From an uncultured Alphaproteobacteria bacterium (GTDB lineage: Bacteria; Pseudomonadota; Alphaproteobacteria; HIMB59; GCA-002718135): a DNA stretch of 64,000 nt. The notes under the pieces are model-generated. The model was not told the DNA's origin, did no database searches, and saw only the letters and a program-made list of their open reading frames with translations. The DNA is taken from NCBI GenBank assembly GCA_902540265.1, contig CACBLW010000007.1, positions 1 to 64,000 on the forward strand. Reading direction: 5' to 3'. A program made the position numbers and the translations under genes. Every line of letters starts with the position of its first letter. The first letter of the stretch is position 1. Positions 1-8,195 of this stretch are shown here, in pieces.

Positions 1-525
1 CATTGTTGGTTCATCTAATACGATTAAATCAGAATTAAAATACAATGATCTACCAAAAGCTACACCTTGTTTTTCACCACCAGAAAGTCCCATTACTTGA
101 GAGTCAACTGTTATAGCTTTTGAAGTAAAGCCTATATAGTCGCGTAAAATTTTTTCTGCTTCTTTTCTTTGTTTTTTTATATCCAAAAAACCAAATGAAT
201 TTGTAATCTCTCTTCCTGCAAAGATATTTCTGTATAATTCTTGCTGATCACATAATGCTCTTTCTTGATACACTGCTTCAATCCCCATTTTTCTAGATTG
301 AGCAACTGATTTAATTTGTACTTCTTTTTCTTTAAAAAAAACTTTTCCCGAGTTTGGACTATGAACTCCTGTTATAACTTTAATAAGTGTAGATTTTCCA
401 GCTCCGTTATCACCGATTAAAGCTACTACTTCACCTTTGTTTATTTTGATATTTACATCTTTTAAAACTTTGACGTTTCCAAAGTTTTTATAAATATTTT
501 GTAATTTTAAGAGTTCTTCAGCCAT
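1..525 (-). CDS. Sugar ABC transporter ATP-binding protein (partial, C-terminus beyond left edge)
   Basis: ATPase subunit of a CUT2-type (ribose/fructose-like) sugar importer, acting at the inner face of the cytoplasmic membrane. The 175 visible residues hold Walker A (GDNGAGKST, about residues 38-46), a Q-loop region (VYQERALC), the ABC signature (LSGGEKQG) and Walker B (LIVLDEPT). The start is ATG at 525, just after a stem-loop that separates it from the upstream binding-protein gene. The order binding protein then ATPase implies one operon, with a permease expected to the left. The N-terminal part resembles single-domain FrcA-type ATPases, but the cut prevents saying whether a second ATPase domain follows. 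Confidence 0.9.
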   Translation of the reverse strand, partial: MAEELLKLQNIYKNFGNVKVLKDVNIKINKGEVVALIGDNGAGKSTLIKVITGVHSPNSGKVFFKEKEVQIKSVAQSRKMGIEAVYQERALCDQQELYRNIFAGREITNSFGFLDIKKQRKEAEKILRDYIGFTSKAITVDSQVMGLSGGEKQGVAFGRSLYFNSDLIVLDEPTM

Positions 526-534
526 AAAAATAAA

Positions 535-557
535 CCTGCCTTATAAAATAAGGCAGG
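535..557 (-). terminator. Stem-loop between binding-protein and ATPase genes (attenuator/terminator)
   Basis: A perfect inverted repeat with 10-bp arms (CCTGCCTTAT / ATAAGGCAGG) and a 3-nt loop lies 15 bases after the binding-protein stop codon. Read on the minus strand it is followed by a U-rich run just before the ATPase start codon. This is typical of an intra-operon attenuator or RNA-stabilising hairpin that makes the binding protein more abundant than the membrane components. The structure is seen directly; the function is inferred. Confidence 0.75.
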
Positions 558-571
558 CTATAATATTTAAT

Positions 572-1552
572 TTATCTGATTTGTACTGCTGCTAATGGAG
601 CAACAGCATCAACGTTATCAGCTGTAACAAATGCAGCACCAGTATCCATTGCTAATCCAGCCATTCCATATTTTGTACTTAGGAATAACTGAACAATTGG
701 CATATATCCTTGGATAAATGGTTGTTGATCAATTACAACGTCAATGTATCCAGAATTAATTCCGTCAACAATTGGAGCTGATAAATCAAATCCAGCACCA
801 CATACTTCTTCAGTACCATGACCTGCAGCCTTCATATATGTTGGTAAACTTGCAGTTAATCCACCATGATCTGTAATAGCCATTTTGATATCAGGATTTG
901 CACTATAAGTAGCAACATACATAGGGGTTCCTTGAGATGCATCTGAGTTTACATTATCAGGAATTTCTTGATAAACTACTTCAACACCTGCTGCTTCAAC
1001 ACCAGCTATTGCACCTTTAGTTCTTTCTCCTCTGTTTGGCATACTTGCAAGACCCCAGATAAAAGCTTTATCTCCAGCTTGTAGACCACAAACTTCAACA
1101 GCTTTTTTACCTAGATTAAATCCAGCATCGAATAGATCTGCTCCTGCATAACCAAATCCTTCAGTTTTATATTCTGCTTCAAGATCAGGAAGAGGTGTAT
1201 TCATAGTAGTAATTACTATACCCATTTCTCTAGCTTCTTGAATGATAGGTCTCATAGCAGCGTCTCCTGGAAAACCATAGATTGCAATTCCATCAGGCTG
1301 TAAAGCAACAGCTTCTTTAAATTGTTTAATCATGATTTCTGAGTTCCACTGTGACCAGTAGTAATCTACTTCACAACCAGTGTGTTCAGCAGCAGCTACT
1401 GCACCATTGTAAACGATAGTTCCAAATGGGCCACCTTCAGGACCACCTGGGAAAAATATAAATTTCTTATCACAGCTGTAATCATTTTTTGCTACTGCTG
1501 AAGTAGATGCAAAAGCAAAAAATAAAGCAATGACAGCAAAGATTTTTTTCAT
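572..1552 (-). CDS. Periplasmic sugar-binding protein of a CUT2-type ABC importer
   Basis: A RbsB/Peripla_BP_4-type binding protein of 326 residues that would capture a sugar in the periplasm and deliver it to the importer whose ATPase lies downstream. It has a signal peptide (MKKIFAVIALFFAFAS..AVA), then the fold seen in ribose/fructose-binding proteins: substrate contacts around the FFPGG and NTPLP segments and a C-terminal DQQPFIQGY motif. I start it at the ATG at 1552, because GGAGG lies at 1557-1561 and the signal peptide begins there; an ATG 24 bases upstream would precede the ribosome binding site. The ligand cannot be read from the sequence. A hairpin follows the gene. Confidence 0.9.
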   Translation of the reverse strand: MKKIFAVIALFFAFASTSAVAKNDYSCDKKFIFFPGGPEGGPFGTIVYNGAVAAAEHTGCEVDYYWSQWNSEIMIKQFKEAVALQPDGIAIYGFPGDAAMRPIIQEAREMGIVITTMNTPLPDLEAEYKTEGFGYAGADLFDAGFNLGKKAVEVCGLQAGDKAFIWGLASMPNRGERTKGAIAGVEAAGVEVVYQEIPDNVNSDASQGTPMYVATYSANPDIKMAITDHGGLTASLPTYMKAAGHGTEEVCGAGFDLSAPIVDGINSGYIDVVIDQQPFIQGYMPIVQLFLSTKYGMAGLAMDTGAAFVTADNVDAVAPLAAVQIR

Positions 1553-1742
1553 AATTCCTCCAAATAATTTATGCATTAATTTATAAGTAAATAAATCAAT
1601 AATACAATTAAATTAAAGTATTAAAGATCTTATTACAAATTAAATCCTTCTTTCTTTTGATAGATAAAATAGTCGCACTTATTTACCTATTTAAAGCAAT
1701 TTTTATATTTATAAGATTATCAAAAAGTGCTATTTTTTCATT

Positions 1743-2729
1743 ATGGATGTTGATTTAGGTAAATGGTATCGAGCAAATATAGATAAAAAAGAATTCAAGC
1801 AGTTATGCAAGAAATCTGATTGGCAGGGTTTTAAGCATATGATTATTTATTTTTCATCTCTGTTTCTCTTTGGATATCTTGCGTATGTTACTTGGGGCAC
1901 TTGGTGGTCATTATTATTTTTTATAATATACGGAAATATTTGGGGATGTAGCGATGCTATCTGGCATGAAACTGGTCACAGAACTGCTTTTAAATCTAAA
2001 TTCTGGAATGATTTTTTTTATTATATTGCTAGTTTCATGGATAATTTTGAACCTATCAGATGGAGATATTCTCACTATCATCATCATACTTATACTCAAT
2101 TTAATGATCCTGTAGATTTTGAAATACATGTAAAAAAACCAACTGACTTGATTGTGTTTTTCTCTCATTACATTCCATTCTCTGGTTTTATTTTCTTTAA
2201 AAATTCTCTTCAATGGGAAACTATAAAACATGCATTTGGTGTAACTACTGATGTAATGAAAGTTTGTATTCCAAAAAATGAAAGATGGAAATGCAGATTA
2301 TCTGCGTGGAGTCATCTTTCTATTTGGGTAATTAGTATAGCTTCTTCAGTTTACTTTCAAAGTTGGCTTCCAGTTCTATATGTTTTATTGCCAAATTTTT
2401 ATGGAAAGACCCTTGTTATGCTTATGGGTCTTACTCAACACGCAGGACTTAGAGAAGATAAAAGAGACCACAGGTATACAACTAGAACAGTATATTTAAA
2501 TCCAGTTTTAAGTTTTTTATATTGGCATATGGAATATCATGTTGAGCACCATATGTTCCCTCAAGTTCCCTCACATAATTTACCTAAGCTGCATGCTATG
2601 ATTAAAGATCAATTACCAACTGCCAGAAAAGGTCTTCTTGGGGCTTATAAAGAAATTATTCCAGCACTCATAAAACAAGCAAAAAATCCTGACTATCAAA
2701 TTCCATTATCTGTTCCAAGCAACGCTTAG
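1743..2729 (+). CDS. Membrane fatty acid desaturase-family di-iron oxygenase (paralogue 1)
   Basis: Integral membrane enzyme of the fatty acid desaturase superfamily, 328 residues. All three histidine boxes are intact: HETGH (75-79), HYHHH (111-115) and HVEHH (266-270), plus a conserved TQHAGL histidine (233). Several hydrophobic segments (about 33-67 and 190-230) place the di-iron site on the cytoplasmic face. It opens a tight plus-strand gene run and lies 5 bases before a ferredoxin reductase, with a Rieske ferredoxin next, so an electron supply is encoded with it. A paralogue lies at 5185-6201 and shares the WY-x-x-NIDKK opening. Family members desaturate or hydroxylate lipids and other hydrophobic or methylated compounds; the substrate is unknown. 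Confidence 0.85.
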   Translation: MDVDLGKWYRANIDKKEFKQLCKKSDWQGFKHMIIYFSSLFLFGYLAYVTWGTWWSLLFFIIYGNIWGCSDAIWHETGHRTAFKSKFWNDFFYYIASFMDNFEPIRWRYSHYHHHTYTQFNDPVDFEIHVKKPTDLIVFFSHYIPFSGFIFFKNSLQWETIKHAFGVTTDVMKVCIPKNERWKCRLSAWSHLSIWVISIASSVYFQSWLPVLYVLLPNFYGKTLVMLMGLTQHAGLREDKRDHRYTTRTVYLNPVLSFLYWHMEYHVEHHMFPQVPSHNLPKLHAMIKDQLPTARKGLLGAYKEIIPALIKQAKNPDYQIPLSVPSNA

Positions 2730-2734
2730 ACTGA

Positions 2735-3964
2735 GTGAAAAATAACATTATAATTTTAGGTGGTGGTCAAGCCGGAATCTATGCTGCTAGAGAGATCAGA
2801 CAAAATGATTCAAAATCAAATATTAAAATTTTAGGTGAAGAAAATTTATTACCATACGAAAGACCTCCTTTATCTAAAGATTTTTTGCTAGATAAAAAAA
2901 AAGCAGAAGATCTTTATTTTCATTCTAGTGACGTACTAAAAAATGAAAATATAGAATTTGAAAATATATCAATTAATAAAGTTGATTTTGAAAATAAAAA
3001 ACTTTTTGCAAAAAATGATAATGTTTACTCTTATGATAGTTTGCTTATTTCAACAGGTTCTGAAAATAAAAAACTTACTCTAGATAATAATTTAAAGAAT
3101 GATATTTATTATCTAAGAAATTTAGAAGAAGCCAAAAAAATTAAAGAAATAGTTTCAAATAAAAATAAAATAACAATTATTGGTGGTGGTTTCATTGGCT
3201 TAGAAATTGCCTCATCTTTATCTCAGCTTCAAAAGAAAGTAATTGTTATTGAAATTGGTAATCAACTTATGGGAAGAATTATACCCAAACAAATTGCTGA
3301 TTTAGTTCAAAACACTCATATAGAACATGGAAATGAAATAATATTAAATAAACAGATAGAAAAAATAACTAAAAAAAATGACGATTATGAAATTTTATTA
3401 AATGATAATTCTTTAATAGAAACAGATTTTATAATTGCAGGTATAGGCTCAACCCCGACTGTAAAGTTATTTGAAAATACAAATTTAAAGCTTGATAATG
3501 GTATTGTAACTAATCAATTTTGTGAAACTTCTATTAAAGATGTTTATGCAGCAGGTGACGTATCTAATTTTTATCATCCATTCTATGAAAGAAATATGCG
3601 ACTCGAGTCTTATCAACATGCACAAAATCATGGAATATGTGCTGGAAAAAATATTGCTGGAGTAAAAACAGAATACACTTCAATTCCTTGGATGTGGTCT
3701 GATCAATTTAATTTGAATCTTCAACTGACTGGTATTTGTGATGAGTATGATGAAATCATCGAAAGAGGTAATGATATTAATAATGGTGTTATTTATTTTT
3801 TCCTAAAAAATAATAAAATAAGAGGAGCATGTGGTGTTGGAATCATAGGAAAAGTAGGCCGTGACATTAGAATAACTTCTAAATTAACTGAGAAAGATAC
3901 CATTGTAGATAAACAAATTCTCTCAGATCAAAATCTAAAATTAAATAAACTTATACAAAAATAA
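2735..3964 (+). CDS. FAD-dependent NAD(P)H:ferredoxin reductase (BphA4/ThcD type)
   Basis: A 409-residue flavoprotein that would pass electrons from NAD(P)H to the Rieske ferredoxin encoded next. The FAD-binding GxGxxG begins at residue 9 (GGGQAG), the family hallmark PYERPPLSK is at 40-48, the NAD-binding GGGFIG is at 150-155 and the second FAD motif AAGDV is near 272-276; the C-terminal PWMWSDQ is also typical. The start is GTG at 2735, forced because the nucleotide motif begins at residue 9. It is 5 bases after the desaturase gene, so the two are almost certainly co-transcribed. Confidence 0.9.
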   Translation: MKNNIIILGGGQAGIYAAREIRQNDSKSNIKILGEENLLPYERPPLSKDFLLDKKKAEDLYFHSSDVLKNENIEFENISINKVDFENKKLFAKNDNVYSYDSLLISTGSENKKLTLDNNLKNDIYYLRNLEEAKKIKEIVSNKNKITIIGGGFIGLEIASSLSQLQKKVIVIEIGNQLMGRIIPKQIADLVQNTHIEHGNEIILNKQIEKITKKNDDYEILLNDNSLIETDFIIAGIGSTPTVKLFENTNLKLDNGIVTNQFCETSIKDVYAAGDVSNFYHPFYERNMRLESYQHAQNHGICAGKNIAGVKTEYTSIPWMWSDQFNLNLQLTGICDEYDEIIERGNDINNGVIYFFLKNNKIRGACGVGIIGKVGRDIRITSKLTEKDTIVDKQILSDQNLKLNKLIQK

Positions 3965-4016
3965 CAATTTAATTATTTAGTATTTATTTTCATAAAATAG
4001 CTATTATATACGATCT

Positions 4017-4334
4017 ATGTCTGAAGAAAATTGGATTGAAGTAGGGTCTACAGATAGTATTGAAGAAGAGGATCTCATCAGATTTGATCATCAAGATAAA
4101 ACTTTTTGTGTGTATAAGCTAACAGATGGTTTTTATGCTACTGATGGAATTTGTACACACGAGGCGGTACATCTTGAAGATGGTTTAGTTATGGATGATG
4201 AAATTGAATGTCCAATGCACCAGGGAATTTTTAATATTAAATCCGGAGAAGCTTTAAGCCCACCAGCTTGTGAGGATTTAAAAACATATCCAGTTAAAGT
4301 TGATAATGACAAAATTTTCATTAAGATAGATTAA
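4017..4334 (+). CDS. Rieske-type [2Fe-2S] ferredoxin
   Basis: A 105-residue soluble ferredoxin with the Rieske ligand pattern C46-T-H48 and C65-P-M-H68 (second motif CPMHQGIF). It matches small electron-carrier ferredoxins of the BphA3/NirD-like class rather than an oxygenase alpha subunit, which would be about four times longer and carry a catalytic domain. Its position between a BphA4-type reductase and di-iron oxygenase genes indicates a three-part chain: NAD(P)H to FAD reductase to Rieske ferredoxin to membrane oxygenase. Confidence 0.93.
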   Translation: MSEENWIEVGSTDSIEEEDLIRFDHQDKTFCVYKLTDGFYATDGICTHEAVHLEDGLVMDDEIECPMHQGIFNIKSGEALSPPACEDLKTYPVKVDNDKIFIKID

Positions 4335-4353
4335 ATATTTTTTTGGAGATTTT

Positions 4354-5181
4354 ATGAGTAGAAAAAAACTTACAGTTTACGATTATTTGCAATGCAAAGG
4401 TAAAAGGCAATTAAGTGTAATGTTTGTACATAATGCTGATGAAGCTGCAGCAGCTGAAGAGGCAGGCATTGACATGATTTGTACTTCTCATGATGCTCCA
4501 CAATTTGGTATTTATAATTCTTTTGATGAACTTAAAAGAATTCGTGAGGCTGCGCCAACTTGCTTTATGCAATCTGGAGGTGCAGTAAGAGTAGCTTCTG
4601 AATATGAAGCAATGAAATTATCACATAAGTATTTAGATATTGGAGCAGATGTAATCTATGGCGGTAATTGGAGTTATAAATGGATTAGAGCATTAAGAGA
4701 TGAGTATGTTCCAATTAACAGTCATGTCGGATTAGTTCCAGGAAATGCTACTTGGATTGGCGGATTTGTTGCACAAGGTAAAACTGCTGATAAGGCTATC
4801 AGAATTTTAGAACATACGCTTGAGTTACAAGAAGCGGGAGCTATCGGAGTTGAGCTTGAAGTAGTTCCTCCAAAAGTTGCAGAAGTTATTACCAAAAAAG
4901 TTGATATCATGACTCTCTCAATGGGAAGTGGTTCTGGATGTGATGGGCAGTATTTATTTGCTAATGATGTATTAGGCTATACCCAAGGAAAAATTCCAAG
5001 ACATGCGAGAATTTATAGAGATTTTAAAAAAGAATTTGCAAAATTACAAGCTGAAAGAGTTAGCGCCTTTAAAGAGTTTCACGATGACACAGTAAACAAA
5101 AAATTTAATGATCCTAAAATCACAGTTAATATCGACGAAGGTGAATTTGAAAAATTTCTAAAACTTTCAGAAAAATTTTGA
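4354..5181 (+). CDS. Divergent ketopantoate hydroxymethyltransferase (PanB)-like protein
   Basis: A 275-residue TIM-barrel protein clearly related to PanB, which adds a one-carbon unit from methylene-tetrahydrofolate to ketoisovalerate. Conserved PanB features are HVGLVP (124-129), QGKT (141-144), LEVVPPKVA (catalytic glutamate at about E169) and GSGSGCDGQ (191-199). By eye, the PanB magnesium ligands in the GDS, DMPF and KLEGG motifs are replaced by SHD, MQSGG and IYGGN, so it is probably not an ordinary pantothenate enzyme. It is 19 bases after the Rieske gene, has a GGAG ribosome binding site, and is 3 bases before the second desaturase, so it belongs to the oxygenase module. It could be an aldolase or retro-aldolase acting on the oxygenase product. 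Family is sure; function is open. Confidence 0.75.
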   Translation: MSRKKLTVYDYLQCKGKRQLSVMFVHNADEAAAAEEAGIDMICTSHDAPQFGIYNSFDELKRIREAAPTCFMQSGGAVRVASEYEAMKLSHKYLDIGADVIYGGNWSYKWIRALRDEYVPINSHVGLVPGNATWIGGFVAQGKTADKAIRILEHTLELQEAGAIGVELEVVPPKVAEVITKKVDIMTLSMGSGSGCDGQYLFANDVLGYTQGKIPRHARIYRDFKKEFAKLQAERVSAFKEFHDDTVNKKFNDPKITVNIDEGEFEKFLKLSEKF

Positions 5182-5184
5182 TTA

Positions 5185-6201
5185 ATGTTCGCAGGAGAAG
5201 TTGATTTAAAAAATTGGTATAAACCAAATATAGATAAGAAAACTTTAAAAGAACTATCTAAGAGATCAGATTTAAAAGGTACAATAGATATAACCTTATT
5301 TATTGTTGCTTTAATATTAAGTGGGTATCTATGTATTATAAGTTGGGGTACTCTATGGTCAATCCCTGCTCTTCTACTTTATGGAAATATTTTTTATTGT
5401 AAAATCATTAGTATTCAACATGAAACAAATCACGAAACATATTTTAAAAGAAGATCGTTAAATAAATTTTTTTATCATATAACTTCTTTGCTTGGGGGGT
5501 TTGAAGCAGTAAGATGGAAGTGGAGTCATTTTCATCACCACACTTACACAATATTTACACATGAAGAAGTCTATGATTACGAAAATAATAGTCCAAAACC
5601 AACAGAACCTGTTAGATTTCTTTTAAATTTTTTACCACTTGGTCCAATAATTAATATTCAAAAAATAAGACATTTTACACATTTTGAAATTATTAAACAT
5701 TCATTTGGGATAATTACTCCTGTTGTAAAAGTTACAGTGCCTGAAAAGGAAATAAAAAAAATTATTAATAGTTCAAGATTATATTTAAGTTTTTGGTTCC
5801 TTGTAATTTTATCTTCAGTTTTGTTTCAATCATGGCTACCTATAATAATGATAATTTTACCTCCATTTTATGGTAATACTATATTAATGATTTGTGGCAT
5901 GACTCAACATGCTGGACTAGCTGATAATATTAAAGATCATAGAAAAAGCACAAGAACTGTTATTATGAATCCCTTTTTTAGTTTTTTGTATTCAAATATG
6001 GAGTATCATATTGAGCATCACATTTTCCCAAAAATCCCATGCCATAATCTAAAAAAATTTCACAAAATAGTTAAAAATCAAATGCCTGAACCTCATTACG
6101 GAATAATTTCTGCTTATAGATCAATAATCCCAGCAATATTTAAGCAATCCAAAGATAAAAATTATTTTATTGATGTGAAGGTTCCAGATACGACAATTTA
6201 G
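5185..6201 (+). CDS. Membrane fatty acid desaturase-family di-iron oxygenase (paralogue 2)
   Basis: A 338-residue paralogue of the 1743-2729 protein, collinear throughout. The histidine boxes are HETNH (79-83), HFHHH (115-119) and HIEHH (275-279), with TQHAGL at about 240-245; all metal-ligand positions are kept, so it should be active. Differences cluster between boxes 1 and 2 and in the loop around 125-165, which in this family can shape substrate access. The start is ATG at 5185, 3 bases after the PanB-like stop. The pair may use one substrate in sequence, form a heteromer, or have diverged in specificity. Confidence 0.83.
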   Translation: MFAGEVDLKNWYKPNIDKKTLKELSKRSDLKGTIDITLFIVALILSGYLCIISWGTLWSIPALLLYGNIFYCKIISIQHETNHETYFKRRSLNKFFYHITSLLGGFEAVRWKWSHFHHHTYTIFTHEEVYDYENNSPKPTEPVRFLLNFLPLGPIINIQKIRHFTHFEIIKHSFGIITPVVKVTVPEKEIKKIINSSRLYLSFWFLVILSSVLFQSWLPIIMIILPPFYGNTILMICGMTQHAGLADNIKDHRKSTRTVIMNPFFSFLYSNMEYHIEHHIFPKIPCHNLKKFHKIVKNQMPEPHYGIISAYRSIIPAIFKQSKDKNYFIDVKVPDTTI

Positions 6202-6239
6202 TCTCTTTTTTTTTACTCAAAATATACTATAAACACATT

Positions 6240-7244
6240 ATGGGTAATCGATTGAATGATAATGATTTCGGTACAAGAGATAAAAGAGGTCATTGGAAAC
6301 CTTTTGGCACAATTAGTATTAATCCACCTAAAGATATATTTTTTAATCCAATAAAATTTTTAAAGTATTTTTTTAAATTTCCAGGAATTTTTTTTCCATG
6401 GACTTTTGTTTTTGCAGCAATAACAGTTGCTACATATCTTTTTTTGACTCCTTCCTTAGAAACAATGAAGACTTTTGAAATAGGATGGATATCCTATATA
6501 TTCTTTAGAAATGCAGTTATTATTTTGCTTTGGACAGGCTTCTTTCATTTAAGACTGAAAACACAAGGAACTTCCTTCAAATATAATCCACGACCTTTGG
6601 AAAAAAACAACTCAACATTTTTATTTAATGATCAGACTAAAGATAACTTATTCTATACTTTTTGTAGTGCTATTCCATTATGGACAGCATACGAAGTAAT
6701 TACATTTTGGGCATTTGCAAATCAAATAATCCCATATGTAAGTTGGGAGGCTTATCCAATATATTGTTGTTTCATGTTCTTTCTTGTTCCATTTATAAGA
6801 GACGCACATTTTTACTTAACTCATAGATTATTGCACTGGGCACCACTTTATAAAATCGCTCATAAAGTTCACCACCGTAATACGAATACTGGTGCTTGGT
6901 CAGGTATGTCAATGCATCCAATAGAGCACATACTATATTTTTCAGGTATCTTAGTTCATTGGATCATCCCTTCACATCCTCTTGTTGCGATGTATCATGT
7001 TTTTCATGCTGGATTAGCTCCTACACCTGGACATACTGGATATGAAAAGATGACTTTCAAAAATGGTGTATCAATACCAACGGGTGATTATATGCACTAT
7101 ATTCATCACAAATACTTTGAATGTAATTACTCAGGAGGAAATACTAGTTTTTTAGACAAACTAATGGGTACATTTCATGACGGATCTGAAGAAGCAACAA
7201 AAGAAGTAATGGCTCGTATTAAAGATAAAGCTCACTACCTCTAA
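6240..7244 (+). CDS. Fatty acid hydroxylase/sterol desaturase superfamily di-iron oxygenase
   Basis: A 334-residue integral membrane protein with the eight-histidine pattern of the fatty acid hydroxylase superfamily (PF04116): H190-x4-H195, H199, HKVHH (208-212), HPIEH (226-230) and HYIHH (286-290). Membrane segments lie near residues 50-70, 83-103, 145-160 and 173-187. Known members hydroxylate or desaturate sterols, sphingolipids, carotenoids and alkylglycerols. It is the third membrane di-iron oxygenase in this run, 38 bases after the second desaturase, and probably shares the same ferredoxin. Substrate unknown. Confidence 0.85.
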   Translation: MGNRLNDNDFGTRDKRGHWKPFGTISINPPKDIFFNPIKFLKYFFKFPGIFFPWTFVFAAITVATYLFLTPSLETMKTFEIGWISYIFFRNAVIILLWTGFFHLRLKTQGTSFKYNPRPLEKNNSTFLFNDQTKDNLFYTFCSAIPLWTAYEVITFWAFANQIIPYVSWEAYPIYCCFMFFLVPFIRDAHFYLTHRLLHWAPLYKIAHKVHHRNTNTGAWSGMSMHPIEHILYFSGILVHWIIPSHPLVAMYHVFHAGLAPTPGHTGYEKMTFKNGVSIPTGDYMHYIHHKYFECNYSGGNTSFLDKLMGTFHDGSEEATKEVMARIKDKAHYL

Positions 7245-7288
7245 TCCTATCTTCATAAATTCTAAATTTTATTATATTGATCTAAAAT

Positions 7289-8164
7289 ATGAGTGAGGTC
7301 GAATTATATAAAGATGTAAAAAATAGTTTAGGAGAAGGTATTACTTGGTCTTCAATTGATCAAAGTTTACTTTGGGTAGATATTAAACCAAAATCAGTTT
7401 TATTCAAAATTAATTTAGACAATGAAAAATTAGAAACTTTTGATTTACCTGAATTTGTTACAGCGACATCAATAATCTCTAAGAATGAAATTGCTTTAGT
7501 ATCAAATTGTGGAGTAAATAAATTTAACTTTCATTCTAAAAAATATGAAAGAATAATTAATGTTGAAGATAAAATTTCATCAAATAGATCTAATGATGGT
7601 GCATCAGATGCTAAAGGCAGGCTTTGGTTTGGGACGATGCAAAATAACATTAATAACGATGGAAGTGGAAAGCCTTTAAATACTAAATCTGGAACTTTAT
7701 ATTGTTTATCAGAAAATAAATTAAATATTGTTGAAACAAATCTTGGTATACCTAACACATTTGTTTGGAGTCCTGATAACACAAAATTTTATTTTACTGA
7801 CACAACTGAGGGATCATTACTAGAATACAATTTTAACCTAGATGAAGGTGTTTTATCAGATAAAAAAAATTTCTTTGATTTTGAAAGAGGTGCTCCAGAT
7901 GGATCAACTATTGATAGTGATGGTTTTATTTGGAATTGTCGTTGGGGTGGATCATGTGTTGTGAAAATTGATCCAAAAGGCAGGGTTGATCAAATTTACC
8001 AGCTACCTGTTGAAAACGTAACAAATTGTGTATTTGGAGGAAGTGATCTTAAAACTTTATTTATTACTACTGCTAATAACTTAGGTAAAAATAAATATGA
8101 TGGCAGCTTATTTGCATTAAATGTTAATACCCCTGGTATTGAAGATAATAAATTTAAAATTTGA
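7289..8164 (+). CDS. SMP-30/gluconolactonase-family sugar lactonase
   Basis: A 291-residue six-bladed beta-propeller of the SMP-30/regucalcin family, which opens sugar lactones to aldonic acids in the cytoplasm. The metal and active-site residues are visible: E16 in LGEG, N102 in SNDG, N156 in GIPN and D204 in APDG; the blade motifs RLWFGTM and FIWNCRWGG are typical. It lies just upstream of an IlvD/EDD sugar-acid dehydratase and near a DHDPS-family enzyme, the usual order in non-phosphorylating pentose or hexose oxidation (lactone, acid, 2-keto-3-deoxy acid). The exact sugar is not determined. Confidence 0.87.
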   Translation: MSEVELYKDVKNSLGEGITWSSIDQSLLWVDIKPKSVLFKINLDNEKLETFDLPEFVTATSIISKNEIALVSNCGVNKFNFHSKKYERIINVEDKISSNRSNDGASDAKGRLWFGTMQNNINNDGSGKPLNTKSGTLYCLSENKLNIVETNLGIPNTFVWSPDNTKFYFTDTTEGSLLEYNFNLDEGVLSDKKNFFDFERGAPDGSTIDSDGFIWNCRWGGSCVVKIDPKGRVDQIYQLPVENVTNCVFGGSDLKTLFITTANNLGKNKYDGSLFALNVNTPGIEDNKFKI

Positions 8165-8195
8165 TTTTTTTCTTTAATTAGATAAGACTTTTTTT

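Noticed and set aside
1553-1742. Possible promoter or operator between the sugar-binding-protein gene and the oxygenase run
   Set aside because: Only weak -35/-10-like matches and a distant GCACTT/AAGTGC pair were seen; not distinguishable from AT-rich background.
4354-5181. Ordinary panB for pantothenate synthesis
   Set aside because: The metal-ligand motifs differ, no panC is adjacent, and the gene is embedded in an oxygenase operon.
1743-6201. Alkane hydroxylase (AlkB) identity for the two desaturase-like proteins
   Set aside because: The histidine boxes are of desaturase type (HETGH, HYHHH, HVEHH). The AlkB pattern with NYxEHYGL is absent, and the electron carrier is a Rieske ferredoxin, not a rubredoxin.
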